From Calliopum simillimum (lineage: Eukaryota; Arthropoda; Insecta; Diptera; Lauxaniidae), in NCBI GenBank assembly GCA_951812925.1, contig OX638369.1:23465329-23529328 (forward strand): 64,000 nucleotides of DNA, given 5' to 3'. The notes beneath the pieces are model-generated. The model was not told the origin of the DNA, ran no database searches, and worked only from the letters and a program-made list of their open reading frames with translations. Both the position numbers and the translations under genes were made by a program. Positions 35,570 to 48,613 of this stretch are shown piece by piece. How positions within the stretch are numbered: position 1 is the first letter of the stretch; each line of letters starts with the position of its first letter.

Positions 35570-36470
35570 TGCAGTCAACCCAATATAAAATTTTGTTGCA
35601 CTTTAATGAAAACAGCAATGAACCGCGATAATATATTTATGAGTTTGACTAAATGTCTCAAAGAAATTTAATCTTAATGGACAGTAATCAGAACAATAGT
35701 GAACTTTATTGTACTGCAATCAACCCAGCACTGAATTTTATTCTACTGCAATCAAACCAACACAAAATTTAATTTTACTGTACTCAAACCAACACTGAGC
35801 TGTGATATGATATTTGTAAATTTGACTAAATGTTATAGGCAGCTTTTACCTCAATACTGAAATTTGTTGAACTTCACTAAAAAATTTATTGTACTAGCAA
35901 CAAACTGCAATATTATATTTGTGAATTTGACTTAATATCATTAGCAGCTTAGCTTAATGGACGATAATCAGAAAAGCACTGAACATTGTTGTACTGCAAT
36001 CAAATAAGCACTGAATTTTATTCTACTGCAATCAAAGCAACACAGAATTTAACCCTACTGCACTCATACCAACTCCAAGCTGCGATATTATGTTTGTAAA
36101 TTTGACTAAATCAGCTTTTAGCTCAATACTGAAATTTATTGTACTGTAATCAAACTTTCACTAAATTTTAATGCACTAGCACAGAACTGCAATATTATAT
36201 GTGTAAATTTTACTAAATGTAAAATTAATGGACCACAATCAGAACAATGCTGAACTTTATTGTACTGTAATCAAACCAATACTGAATTTTATTGCACTGT
36301 AATCAAGACAAAACAGAATTCTATTGTACTGCAATCAAAACAACAATGAATTGCAATACTATATATGTAAATTTGACTAAATATCGTTAGCGATTTTAAG
36401 TTTAATGCACCGTGTACAAAACAGCACTAAACCTTATTGCACTGTAATCAAACCAAAGCTTAACTATAAC
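35570..36470 (+). repeat. Degenerate tandem repeat, about 40-bp unit
   Basis: TACTGCAATCAAACCAACAC followed by TGAATTTTATT recurs many times (for example near 35718, 35746, 36023, 36267, 36327). It is grouped into higher-order blocks of roughly 200-300 bp that also contain GCTGNGATATTATATTTGTA and AAATTTGACTAAAT. Confidence 0.75.
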
Positions 36471-38580
36471 ATTGGAATCTTGCTGAAAAATCTCGTAATA
36501 AATTTACATCTTCGTAGTTTCTTATCATTGTTTAAAACTTGTTAATATTCTTCCTAGAGGGCTCTGGCCCCTCGCTCAACGACCCCCGCGTGGCTCTTCT
36601 TCTTTTTAAATTCTCTCTATTTTACCTTGTGCTTTGAAATTTTTATTCAAGATACACACTTTCATAACTGAATTACTGCTTTATTTAATACACACCCCTT
36701 CAAACTGTATTATCACAATGCTTTATGAACTGTAAAAAATTTAAATTGCTACAGTGATTCTAAAACTTCAAAATTACAGTGCTTCTCAAACTGTGGAAAG
36801 GACGAATTACCTCAGTCTTCTTCAAACTGTTTTGACACAGTGTCAAACCGTGTCAAAGCTTCACTCTGCGCGAAATACTTAAGAAGCGAACTTGAAAAGA
36901 ACGACATTATGAGATATTCTCATTGTTTCTTTCCACCACAATTACAGGGTGTACTTAAGTGTATTTTTTTCTAAAAAATAATGGCTTAATAGTTAGCAAA
37001 GACGCTTTGCATGTATTTTGCGTTTATATCACAGTTTTGATATTAAAAAGGATGAGATATTTCACTAGCGCAGAAAAATTATTTTTTTAGCAAAACTTTG
37101 GTATTGAAAAGAATCTGGCAGTTACTCTCTCAGCAAATTATCTCCGCCAATTCCAGATTTTTTCATATTTTCAAATTAATCAAGTTTTTAAGTAAGCTAA
37201 TTCCAAAATTGAAAATTTTATTAAAAAAACAAACTAGTAGCCATTAAGAAAACACATATTTTTTTTTTGAGATGTCGTCGCCTGCAACGCTTAGTCATTA
37301 AGCTGTCAACACTTTGCAGCGTGCGGTGATAGAGCGCAACATGGAAACCAATTTTGTCGCAATTTTTTGTTTTACGTTTTTCAGCTTTGCCATGAAAAAT
37401 GCAAAAACAAAACCCCATTCACTTTTTGTTCAATTTTCCACTCTTTTTTTAAAAAATGCCCATAACTAGCAGTTGTGTTGGCAGCTGCCATAAAGCAAGT
37501 GGCAAGGATCAAGGATAACAACATTGCGAGGAAGCGCGAGTAGCCATACATTTTGATATTGGCGACGACGCATGCACACTCTTACAATGGTCTGGCGTTG
37601 CATGTGAATGGGCGAAATATAAAACGAACGAAACATTCCAATGTAAATGCAAATTTTGTTAGTTGGTTCTGTGAGAAAATATGCACAAAAGTGTTCTAAA
37701 TATTTTTCTAAGATTTTATTTTGGAAAAATTTTTGTTTATGAAATAGTGAATGTTAAAGTATCAGATTTATTTTTATAAAAAAACCATCATACATAGTCT
37801 CTCGAGTTTAATTTTTCAACATTTTTCTATAAATTTGCCACAGGGCACTTAAACATTGCATCAGTGGCAAGTGGCCGCAACATGTGCGCCAATATGTATG
37901 CTATATAGTACATTGTATAGTTTTGCAAGTTTGCCTGTCTTTGCTTAGTTTTTGAGTTTAGTTCTTCTCGTCTGGTTTAGAATTATCATTTTTGCCATAA
38001 TTCAGATAGCAGCAACAGACAACATGACACTGCATTGTCCGCTGTGTTGCAAGAGATTTGTTGCAATGAAAAATCATTTCAAATATGCAATATTTGTGGT
38101 TTTATTTCTAATTTATCTATTTTTTGTGCTTGTAGCATTATCTCAATGATAAAAAAATAAACATTTTTAAAGAACAATAGCAAAATTCAGTAATTTTTTA
38201 GTAAAATTTTAATTTTAGGTCGACACGACGTCTTTTTTATAAAAAATCAGTCAAATTCAGCCCAAAATTTCAACTTTAATAGGTCATTAAGCTAGCTTAC
38301 AAATAAACAAATTTTATTGAATTTGGTTCAAAGGTTTTCTTTTTTATAAATTAAACTTCTAGCATTAGTGAATGTGTACTTTTAAAATTTCAAAAGCGAA
38401 TTAATAAAATGAAACATACTTAGTTTTTCAAAAAAAGGTAGTCAATGTATTACAGAAATTTTCTTGTGAAATTGGCTTTTGAATATTGCATTTTATTGAT
38501 TTGTTATGCTGAAGTCTACAAAGTTTTGGCTGCAGCTTAAAAAGTTGCAAAGCAAATAAAAAAACCAGCAATAAACATTG
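36471..38580. other. Non-coding DNA, possible unidentified repeat
   Basis: A GC-richer segment (AGGGCTCTGGCCCCTCGCTC at 36557-36576) is followed by repeated CTTCAAACTGT motifs (36698 and, degenerate, near 36785 and 36821). This could be an LTR fragment, but no ends could be fixed. The remainder shows no genes. Confidence 0.4.
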
Positions 38581-38582
38581 TG

Positions 38583-40850
38583 CACCTTCACTGTTGGTGT
38601 TGCAAATCATGGAAATTCAAGGAAAAATTTAAAATAAAAAAAAAAAAAATAACAAAAATATGACGCCAAAGGCTAAATGTGGCGCTGCAATGTAGCAACA
38701 GTAAACCAAAATAAATAAAAACAAACTAAAACCTTTTGTAAGCAATGGCAGAGGGCAAAAATGTAAAAAGATTACACAGAATTTTAACAAGATAGCTCCT
38801 ACCAATATTTAAATGGTATGCAGGGAGTTCAAACACAACAGCAGATGCAAAAAAAAGTTCAGCATTTTTTGTTCCGTATTATATTTATTTAATTTATAAA
38901 GAAAACTAATGACTGAAACACTACAAATGTCGGAAAAAAGACTGAACACGAAAGCAAATAACAAAAAACAATTGAAAACTATATAAAATTCATATAATAA
39001 TAAAATCCCGCTAAAAGTAAAAATGAAACTTCACAAATGTTTGTCGAAAAAAATTCTAAAATTATAGTAGCACTCAATTAACACTAATATGAGTTTTAAA
39101 AAATGCACAAAAATGAACACTTCATTCGAAAACCGCTCAAATCAACTGTGTTCACCTTCAATATTGGTGTTGCAAAATCACTGAATTTCAAGCAAAAATT
39201 TAAGTGCAGCATAAAAATAAATAAAAAAATTACGCCGAAAGATATATGTGGCGCAGCAATGTAGCAACAGTATACCGGAATAAATGAAAACAACGTAAGA
39301 CTATCTGTTAACAATGGTAGAGGGCAAAACTGTAAAGAGAATACAAAATTTAAATAAGATAGCAGCTATCAATATATGAATGGTATGCAGGGAGTTCAAC
39401 TTTGAACATAAAATACAACAGTTGACGCACAAATATTTTCCGTATTTTTTTTTCAGAATTTTATTTATAAAGTTTTAATTAGTCCGGGAGCCGGCAATAC
39501 TAAAAGTGCCGTCATCGCGGATTCTGAAATTTTTAATGCAAAATGGTAGTTTACACTAAGACGAATAAGAAAAGCTTGGTCAGCATGGTTGTAGCCTGGC
39601 AGAAATATTTTTAAATGGTTTTTGAATGATTAAATTTGCAGAATGTTTTCCGTCATCGCGGATTTTGATCAATTTTAATATTAATCGATGGTAAATTTCA
39701 TAACCATTCAGAAAAAATCTGGCTGACCCAATTTTTTTTCCCGAAAATGACCGGCAGACCTATTTTAATGGTGGGTACAATTTCTCTGTTATCACGGAAA
39801 TTTGTTTTTTTTTTGTTTTTAATCCACGTGTTTTAATGTCAAATTTAAAAATATCTTGGTATGCGATCATAGAAACTGCCGGAAGTTCCCACTGTCGCAC
39901 CATTAAAATAGGTCTGCTGGTCATTTTCGGCAAAAAAAAATTGGGTCAGCCAGATTTTTTCTGAATGGTTATGAAATTTACCATCGATTAATATTAAGAT
40001 TGATCAAAATCCGAGATGACGGCAAAACATTCCGCAAATTTTATAATTCAAAAACCATTTAAAAATATTTCTGCCAGGCTACAGCCATGCTGACCAAGCT
40101 TTTCTTATTCGTCTTAATGTAAACCACCATTTTGCATTAAAAATTTCAGAATCCGCGATGACGGCACTTTTAGTATTGCCGGCTCCTCGCCTAAATGTTT
40201 TGAAGCATAAAATAGTGAAAATTTATAAATGAAAACCCTACAAATGTCGAAAAAAAGACTGAATGGAAAAGCAAATAACAGAAAAATAGCTGAAAACTAT
40301 TTAAAATGCATATAAAAATAAAATGCTGCTAAAAGTAAAAAATTAAACCTTACAAATGTTTTTCATTAAAAATTCTGAAACTGCCTAAACACTCACTTTT
40401 AAAAATAGACAAAATCAACACTATTTACAAACTACTAATGCCAATAAGGAAAATAAATGAAACCCCAATTCAAAAACCGCACAAATGTGTCTGTAAATAT
40501 CATGTCCACTAAGCAACTCAGGAAAAAATCTATACTAGCGCTAAAAAATAACACTCAGACGCATTCGTTGAATAGTATTTTCTTTATTTAGTTTATAAAG
40601 TTTTTATGTTTTTATGCATTAAATAGTGCAAACTTATAGCTGAAACACTACAAATGTCAAAATAAAAGTCCGAATAAGAAAACAAATAACAGTGAGATAA
40701 TCGAAACAATTTAAAATGCATAAAATACTAAAATCCTGCTAAATGAAACTTCACAAATGTTTTTCCAGAAAATTAAAAAAAATTTATACCGACACTCAAC
40801 TAACAAAAACAAGCGTTTTTTAAAACGCTCAGAATCACTTTAAAGAAAAT
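38583..40850. repeat. 571-bp tandem duplication plus partial third unit
   Basis: ACCTTCANNNTTGGTGTTGC starts units at 38583 and 39154 (571 bp apart). Both continue with TGTGGCGCNGCAATGTAGCA and TGGTATGCAGGGAGTTCAA. The second half (ACACTACAAATGTCG, AAGCAAATAACA, CACAAATGTTTNTC) appears near 38918, 40237 and 40645, so a third, shortened unit follows. A 700-bp foldback at 39487-40186 interrupts unit 2. Confidence 0.75.
39487..40186. mobile_element. Foldback element, 700 bp
   Basis: GGAGCCGGCAATACTAAAAG starts the left arm and its reverse complement ends at 40186. The arms run about 315 bp with few mismatches and meet around a short unpaired centre near 39800-39890. GCCGTCATCGCGGATT is a recurring internal motif (twice per element side). 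No coding capacity. The target duplication is not clear. It lies in unit 2 of the 571-bp tandem repeat. Confidence 0.85.
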
Positions 40851-43125
40851 AAATACCAAATTTGAAAATCCCACATGATTCGATATTTTGCTTTATATAT
40901 CATTTCTCCAAGCCACTCAAAATTAAACTTTTGTGCTGGCTCATACGTGAGTGTTCTTTTTAGCGTTAGCGTATAGCCATAGCTATTTAGTGATTTTAAA
41001 GGTGCAAAGATGGCAAAAGCTGCTATCGAGCAGTTTTTGTGAAAATGATTTATGTAGATCTCGGTGAAATCTACAAGCTGGCAAAATCAGATTTGCTATA
41101 GGATTTGTAGTTCCTTAGAAAAACAACTTGAAAAACCGGATTTTCTGATTTTTTCTTGTCAATTAAAAATTTAAATTTGCTCTCCTGACAAATAATGAAA
41201 TCGTGCGATTACAGTTTTTGCCAGCTTTGCACAGATTTAATAGTGTTATTAATTATCTGCGTAAGAATAGTAATTATCTTTCTGTATAGATAAGCTTATT
41301 ATCTTACTTCAAATAAAAAAGCCATCAGAAACTCTTTCCACATAATCTGCCCATATCTTAGCAATTAATATCAGAGATAACATTACCTACTTGCTGCTTT
41401 AAGACTAGCTAGGAGAAAACAAAAGTATACTTCAGTTCACCTTTTATGAAAATATGCCCACTTTGTGCCTATGCTGGTCTGCAAATCCTATTCGCAACCT
41501 ATTCCCTCTAACAAAGCCAGAAAATTGTTCGTTCAGCCACACAACGATATCATAATTTTCATGCTTTAAAAAGCAACAACAAAAGGTGTCGCGCATTAAC
41601 AATTCTATTTAAAAAGTTGAATGGTGGCTGGCTGGCCGACGAAAACTGGCGTGTTATCCATTTTATCCTTCCTCATAATTAGCCACTTAAAATTTTTACT
41701 CGTCCAAGCGCTGCGCGGCATCACTTCCACCATGTTGACCATGAATAAATGAGGCCAATTGAAGCAACATTTTTAAAGAGGGCGTAGGAGCTAAATACAA
41801 CAAGACAAGTGCTGGAAGAAGCTGCTATCGAGGGTGGTGGCAAATGTTAAAGAAATGACTTTGCCACCACCGTACAACAGTCGTAGAAACGCGAGAGCAA
41901 GTCAACAATTAAAATAGAGTTGAAAAAAAAAAAAAAAAAAAATGGAAGCAGTTTAAGTGGGCAAACACAAAAATAAAAAAAATGTGAAAAATATAAATTG
42001 GAACGCAGCTAAAATAAACTCAAGGATGCACAGGCCGCACACTTAAGGATCACTCATAAAAAATTACGGCAATCATGATGGTACGCGTAGCTTCTCGCAA
42101 TGGTAGCGCGCGTTGATGATGACGACGACGACGATGATGATGGCTTGGGTTACTAACAGAATATGACTGACTTATGCTGCATGTCTTCTCCATAAGAAGC
42201 TATCATGGGTTTTTAATTTTTGATGAAATTTAATTTTTTTCTCTTGTTTTTAATTTTTGCTATATTTACCTTCATTCTTTGACTCCTCTAACTGAACAAG
42301 AAGCGATAAAGGCAGCAGCAAGTAGTTGTTTTTTTTTCAGCTGCACTTATACTATAAATTTTAAAAAATTAAAAAAAACAGAAAAAAAAATTGATGACCT
42401 GGGTCTATATGGCCTTGAAAATTTATATTTATCATCAATTTATACAATAAGTGGTACGAAAACTAATGGCAAAAGGATTTGGCTTAGCATTCTGGTATTG
42501 CATTTTTCATAGACCAGGTTTTGTTTATCAAATAAGTATGTGAAAATATTATACAGTGCTCTATGTAATTTGAAATGTTTTTTAAATATTTCAAAACTAT
42601 TTCTTATTAAGTTCTAAGGCTCTGCAATGAAAATCTTGAAATATATTTTAGCCTCCTTTTTTAGTTTGCTCATTTTACACTGAACTAAAATATTTGATCC
42701 AAAAAGTAAAAAAATTCAAACCTCCACAGAACACTGATTTAATTTTTACACAAAAGTACACTGACTTGTCTTATCAGTGTCAAAATAAAAAAATCCTGAT
42801 TCTAACAAATACTTCAGTGCATTGTTAAAAGTGCGAGAACTAAAGTAAAATTCATGATATGGTAACTCTTGCAAATTGTAACTAATTGGTAATGGTATAT
42901 GCACTTATCTGATCTGAAGCAAATAAAACAAGACATGTCTGTGTAGCAGTTGCTTGGTTCCACTCAAAAATATAAAAAAAAACATAAAAAAAATTAGAAA
43001 AAAAAATCTAATGAAAAACATTCAAAAACAAAAACATCCCAAGAAAAAAAAAATATCTAAAAAAAATGTCCAACTTCAATTTCCATCAAAATTTAACTCT
43101 ATTTAATAAAATCCATAAATTTTAA
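40851..43125. other. Non-coding DNA
   Basis: A GATGAC/GATGAT microsatellite lies at about 42113-42142 and A-runs at 41923-41941. Just before the next array, reversed copies of its motif appear (AAAAACATCCCA near 43033). No gene is supported. Confidence 0.5.
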
Positions 43126-43149
43126 TTTGGAGTTTATTTTTGAACATTT

Positions 43150-43715
43150 TTTAATTGGGTTTTTTTTATTGGATGTTTTTATCTTTGGATGTTTTTATTT
43201 TTGGATTTTTTTTTTTTTGGATGTTTTTTTCCTCGGATGTTTTTATTTTTGGATGTTTTTTTGTGGATGTTTTGTTTTTGTTTTTTGGATGTTTTTATTT
43301 TTGGATGTTTTTCATTGGATGTTACCCAATGATGTTTTTTTATTGGGTATTTTTGTTTTGGATGTTTTTCATTGGATGTTTTTTTTCGGATGTTTTTATT
43401 TTTGGATGTTTTTTATTTTGGATGTTTTTCATTGGATGTTTTTCTTTGGATGTTTTTTTTGATATGTTTATTTTGGATGTTTTTATTTTTGGATGTTTTT
43501 TATGGGATGTGTTTTTTTTGGATGTTTTTTTTTTAGATGTTTTTATTTTTGGATGTTTTTCATTGGATATTTTTTTTTTGGTTGTGTTTTTTTTTGGCTG
43601 TTTTTATTTTTGGATGTTTTTTTTTTTGGATGTATTTCATTGGATGTTTTTTTTTTGGTTGTGTTTTTTTTTTGGATGTTTTTATTCTTGGATGATTTTT
43701 TTTTTGAATATTTTT
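43150..43715 (+). repeat. GGATGTTTTTATTTTT minisatellite
   Basis: GGATGTTTTT followed by ATTTTT, CATT or T-runs repeats more than 30 times with units of about 14-20 bp. All plus frames are open over long stretches, giving peptides rich in Phe-Trp-Met-Cys (up to 211 aa at 43155-43790). They are a by-product of the repeat. A few reverse-orientation copies just upstream (about 43018-43036) could pair with it. Confidence 0.88.
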
Positions 43716-43884
43716 GATAGTCATCAGTTAATTTTTCATCTTTCATATCCAAGTACTATCAAAACATATGCACATTTGTCACTGAACTGAAGTATCTGAT
43801 ATATAAAAAGCAGGCATAAGGCATAACATATTTTGAAATGAAATGTCTATAAATTCCAACTAAACGTCTTGTGCAAACCATTTT

Positions 43885-44167
43885 GGGGACGTTCATCAAT
43901 CACATGAGCTGTTTTTCTTTAAACCAGGATCCCTCTGTAGTGAGATTATGCTGGACCTCTCCCCCTCTCACGTGGGATCTACTCAATACTCATGAGAAAT
44001 TTTTTTAATGAATTTTTTTGTTATCTGCAGTAATAACGCATGTTTTCTGACATAACAAGTTGACGTGAGGTATTTGAAAACTCCTTCACCCCCTTAGTGA
44101 GATTTCTTTAGAACCCTTCCTACCCCCCACACTCCTTTTTGTGCTCATGTGATTAACAAACGTCCCC
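43885..44167. mobile_element. MITE, 283 bp
   Basis: GGGGACGTTCATCAATCACA then TGAGC at the left pairs with GGGGACGTTTGTTAATCACA then TGAGC inward from the right. TTTT lies outside both ends and may be a 4-bp duplication, though this is weak in T-rich DNA. The interior is non-coding. The superfamily was not identified. Confidence 0.75.
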
Positions 44168-44418
44168 TTTTATGTACCACATGTCATATGATTAACATTT
44201 AATTACACTGTACTAGTTGAAAATTTGTTCTGACGGGAAATAGGTCAATCTTACCTAATTCGGGCATGGGGAATTCAGCGGTGTTAACCGTTTTGCTGGA
44301 TTGGTTCATAGCTCTATACAAAAAGTTCAAATCAAAATTTTGTCTAGGAAGTGATTTTTGTCATAAAGAATCTCTTTTTAAATTGTGATTAATCAATGGT
44401 TTTCCTGTTCAGTATGTA

Positions 44419-45308
44419 GAGTAGAACGGGGCAATGTCGTGCACTCAACTTTGACATGCTCGTAAAGCCGTACATCTCAAGCGAATGCGACGAGTAAGCA
44501 TCCGATCGAAAGATAATTTCGTTGGTTACATCCATGTGTAACAACATTTGTGTAGCGAGAAATTGTGTTTGTGTAAGTGAAGAAAAAAAAAAATGTGCAC
44601 GACATTACCCCCCTCAAAATTTGTGGGGTAAAGTCGTGCATTGTTTTCCGAGTATAGTAAATATGTGAGAAATGATAGGTAGAGGTTCTATTAGTAGAGA
44701 TTTAGCATTATCATGTATTTATTCATTATTATACAAGTGTGAAGTACATAATATGTTGTGTAGAGTAGAACGGGGCAATGTCGTGCACTCAACTTTGACA
44801 TGCTCGTAAGGCCATACATCTCAAGCGAATGCAACGAGTAAGCATCTAATCGAAAGATAATTTCATTGGTTACATCCATGTGTAACAACATTTGTGTAGC
44901 GAGAAATTGTGTTTGTGTAAGTGAATGTGCACGACATTACCCCAATGGTCGTTTTAAAGGTCAACTTCGATAACTCGGTGAAGCCCAAAATTTTTTTCGA
45001 AAACCAAATACTTCTTTTCTTTGGCAGGATATTTTGTTTCAGAAAACACTTACCTGGTATATTTTCCCGGAAGGAAAATTATTTTTCTGACCCGATAAAA
45101 AAACACTTTTATCGTCCCGAAAGCGTGCGTTTTGAAAAAAAGGTTACTCTGTGGAGACGAACTGGTGAAAATTGCTAGTATTATATGCATAAGCTCAGTA
45201 GGTCAGCAGGTCCCTACCTTACGAACAGTTGGTAAATCATTCAATTCTTTGGGCTAAAATAGCCAGTGTACGACATTACCCCCTGCACGACATAACCCCG
45301 TTCTACTC
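44419..45308. mobile_element. Pogo-like element(s), TIR GAGTAGAACGGGGCAATGTC
   Basis: The left end GAGTAGAACGGGGCAATGTC then GTGCAC pairs with the right end inward GAGTAGAACGGGGTTATGTC then GTGCAG. TA lies outside both (44417-44418, 45309-45310). A second left end starts at 44764. The first 180-190 bp are present twice as direct repeats (about 44417-44612 and 44762-44945, only a few differences), so this is either two adjacent copies or one element with a duplicated end. Subterminal ACGACATTACCCC motifs recur. The frame at 44921-45178 matches no domain. Confidence 0.65.
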
Positions 45309-45663
45309 TAGATATTAATTGGCTAGTTGTGTATTTTTTTTACAATTTATCGGATACTTCTTAACTATATCCTTGATTTTTACCGAATTTTCTTATAGGG
45401 TGATCGCTAGACGCACTTGAGTATGCAAAATATGAGTACCGAAAACTGTGCTGAGATTCTCATAAGTCTGACTACAAGTATCAAGAAAGTGGATGCAGTC
45501 TGGATCTGCGGTCCAGCCTTAATATGCTTTCCGTTTTCAGTTTTTATAGCCATTTATGATGAATCGGGACCTGCTTATTACGTATGTGATTTTGGTTTTT
45601 TCCTATCACGTCAGGATCCTGAAGTATCCTTACACAAAGTGAAAAAATCACTGTTTTGAGGTC

Positions 45664-46248
45664 TGTTGATGTTATATTTCCCTTGCGACGGGAAATACAG
45701 CTAAGTTGTTTACCTGAAACTATAAAGAGTACGACAAAGAGATAGATAATCCCCGAGTTATACTTACCAAATGCTGTATCGAACAAACGTTGAAACTCCC
45801 ACTTGTTGATGTTGCTGAACCCGCGTGACGTTCGCTTGAATCGATTACAAATAAACACAAACACTCGGTTATAGTTCCGGTCACTGAACTCTTTATTTTA
45901 AAATCACTTAACAGCTAGAGGTTTACAGATTCCTCTAGCTACATACATGTATGGTTACAACTTAATTCCTTAGCTATTTGTTTTCATACTATTTCGCAGT
46001 ATTGCGAAATATACCTTACTTGACTTTATTGATGTGCCCAATAAAGTCACATATCTATGATATAGGGGTCAGATTGCTTCAGCGTTGAACACGCTGTTCT
46101 TTAATTCTTTTGGTTACCATTCTTTGCTAGCAGCCCCTAAAGGCATGTTAGCTGTTATAACTCTGGCAGTACTAAAACTATCGCGAGTATAGCCTAAGTA
46201 CTGAGTTGGGTATGAATAACATCAAATCCGTGTGATCAACACACAACA
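45664..46248. mobile_element. Solo LTR, 585 bp, 4-bp target duplication
   Basis: It begins TGTTGATGTTA and ends GATCAACACACAACA, so the termini are TGTTG...CAACA. GGTC flanks both sides (45660-45663 and 46249-46252). A 4-bp duplication is typical of the Gypsy superfamily. No internal retroelement sequence remains, so it is a solo LTR left by recombination between two LTRs. Removing it with one GGTC yields sequence that lines up with the uninterrupted paralogue at about 59461-59500. Orientation is undecided because AATAAA-like signals occur on both strands. Confidence 0.85.
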
Positions 46249-46748
46249 GGTCTACTAAAAACTATTTGACAAAAACAGCAATAAACTTAAAATTTTATTA
46301 TTCATACCATTAACAATATTTTGTTTTAAAAATTTCAAGCCTTTGATGAACAAAATCATATGACAAATGACAGTTCTATTCTAGATTTAGTAAATAAACC
46401 CACAAAAAATAAAATTTTATGTAAATTCGGAAGAAGTTTACGTTAAAGTAAAAAAATATACAATAAATTGATTAAAAAGTTATCAATTCAAAAGCCCATT
46501 AATTCGTCATAAACTGAAAAATATACTTTTGATGAAAAATCATTGGCTTATCAGGAGTTACTAAGAGAGTCTTTATGAAAAACACCGCTTTCTAGACGAA
46601 ATTTTGATCTGACCTTTTTGTATGGGGTGATGAACCAATCCAGCAAAACGGTAAGCACCACTGAATTCCTCGCACCCGAATTAGGTAAGAATGACCTATC
46701 TCCCGCAAGACCAAAAAAAAAAGGCACCAGAAAACTAGTACAGTGTTA

Positions 46749-48613
46749 TAATTTTAAATGGCTAATACTCTACCACTGAGATGATTAATTTAACATTTTT
46801 GCCTTGTTCCAAAAACTTTAACTATACTTTTTACGAAAGTTGATGAAGTTTGTATGAAAATTGTGGTAGTTTAAAGGGTCTCTACTCACTACCGCTATCA
46901 CTTGAAGCATTTTTTTTTAATAATTTTTATATTTTTGATTTTTTATCGAATTTTCTTTTATTCTTTAAAATGCCTTCCCATAAGTGAGGATTTCTTAGCT
47001 GCATTTTTTGCATTCCATGCGCACTAACTTCACTTAAATTTTTTGCAAGTCCACTACAAGCATTAGAAGGTCCTTTATGGCATGGCTTTCCATTACTAAG
47101 CTTAAGCGAAAAAAATTCGCCACTGTTTACTTTTCACTTGAGTTACGTTGCTTTATTTGAAATCATCTTGACTTTGTTAGTTTATAAGTGTTGGTGCTAC
47201 ATGAATCAATTTAATCCCACTTTAATCTTAAGGCCATTTCGTAACGCTGTTTGTTGTTAAATTTTTTAAGTTTTCTAAACAAATAAAAATTTTAAAAATT
47301 TATTTTCATGCTATTCACGTTTTCAAAGTGAATATATTCTTAAGAATGTTTGTGACTTAGTCAGAATTTGAATTAAGATGTCGCGAACTTTTCATCTCCT
47401 AACATATCTTCTATTTTGCCATTGCAAATGCTCTCAGTATTTGCGTTCCAACAAATTAAAATAGTAAAAGCAAAAACTCATGGAATGCAAGTTAATTTAT
47501 TGTTGTCGTTGCTATTGTTGCGGCGGCGGCTATAATCTGTACAACAAATGTAATAATAACAACAAAAAAGCAGCAACAACAACAACCACAAATAATAAAA
47601 AGCATTTTGCAGTAAACTGTTCACTTGACACCTGACACCAAGCGAGCGCACTAGCACATGCACGGTTACACACACATATAAGCACACACACACAAGCACG
47701 CACACCCTAACTGCCAAGCTCAAGTGACCTAAATACCAGCAAAGCGTGAATAAAATACCAGCATCAACAGCAATTGTAGTAGCAGCAACAGCGGCATGGG
47801 CAGCAAAAAAGTATGCAACGATAATTTTCTGGTCACTATCAAGCCTCAGGTGCAGTGACAGACTCAACGCCAATACAGAAAAAAAAGCACAAAGTGTGAC
47901 ACATACAACACAAAGCGAGACACATTGATAGACCTAGTAGGAAATGTTAAAGAAATGACTACATGTAAAGGAAGCAATTATAGTAAAAAAGGCGAGGCAG
48001 AAAGATTGTACAATATTAAGGACGTCAAATTTTTACCACTTAATTAAAATTTCAAAAATCATATAATACACCTTTTAAGAACAAAATTTAAACAGATGCC
48101 AAAACTCTGCCATAAGAGCTTGAATAATTTTTGTTAAAGCTTTGCTTCAATAAAAATTATAATGGATCAACAATTTTCGAAAATTTCCTCAGATGTTTCC
48201 ATTATTTTGGAGACAATTTTCAAAAACTTTTTTGCAGTAATTTTTGTGTGTATGAATTTCCGCTCTGGGACTTTTTTTCACTCACAAAAACAACAACAGC
48301 TATAGATTGTTATACAAAAAATAAATTAACGAACAAAGCACAAAATATAAAGTCTAAACAACATACGCAGCAAAACATACGCCGTTGTTTTGTCAACAGC
48401 TGCATTATTCTATATACATGTGACCTGCCCAAAGGTCATACCATAAACAAGTGCAAATTTGTACCTATAAAGTTCAGTTTCGAGCAGTAGGCGATGAAGA
48501 GCCTGGGGTTTTGCTTAAAACTTGACATCTTGTTTCCATATATATTTGGGGATATATTTGTTTGTTACTCATAGAAAGAAGCGTTTTATGTATGAAGGAG
48601 TAACTTTGTTAGT
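46749..48613. other. Non-coding DNA
   Basis: CAA/CAG and CA tracts occur at about 47550-47590 and 47670-47705. The minus frame at 47478-47873 follows these low-complexity tracts. No gene is supported. Confidence 0.5.

Larger units (their letters stand above)
44204..46748. mobile_element. Foldback element with two later insertions (FB-3)
   Basis: The outer arms match in inverted orientation: about 44204-44400 against 46535-46748, with shared ACACTGTACTAGTT, ATAGGTCANTCTTACCTAAT, GAATTCAG and GTTTTGCTGGATTGGTTCAT. A pogo-like element (44419-45308) splits the left arm and the inverted match resumes beyond it. A solo LTR (45664-46248) lies near the middle. The sequence on either side of the LTR resembles about 59355-59500 in the foldback at 58968-62689, so the two are related. 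No transposase was recognised. Confidence 0.7.

Noticed and set aside
43155..43790. 211-aa open frame rich in Phe, Trp, Met and Cys
   Set aside because: It is the GGATGTTTTT minisatellite read through; other plus frames are also open over long stretches and the peptide has no domain.
47478..47873. 131-aa minus-strand frame with Ala/Val/Leu stretches
   Set aside because: It runs over CAA/CAG and CA microsatellites and has no domain.
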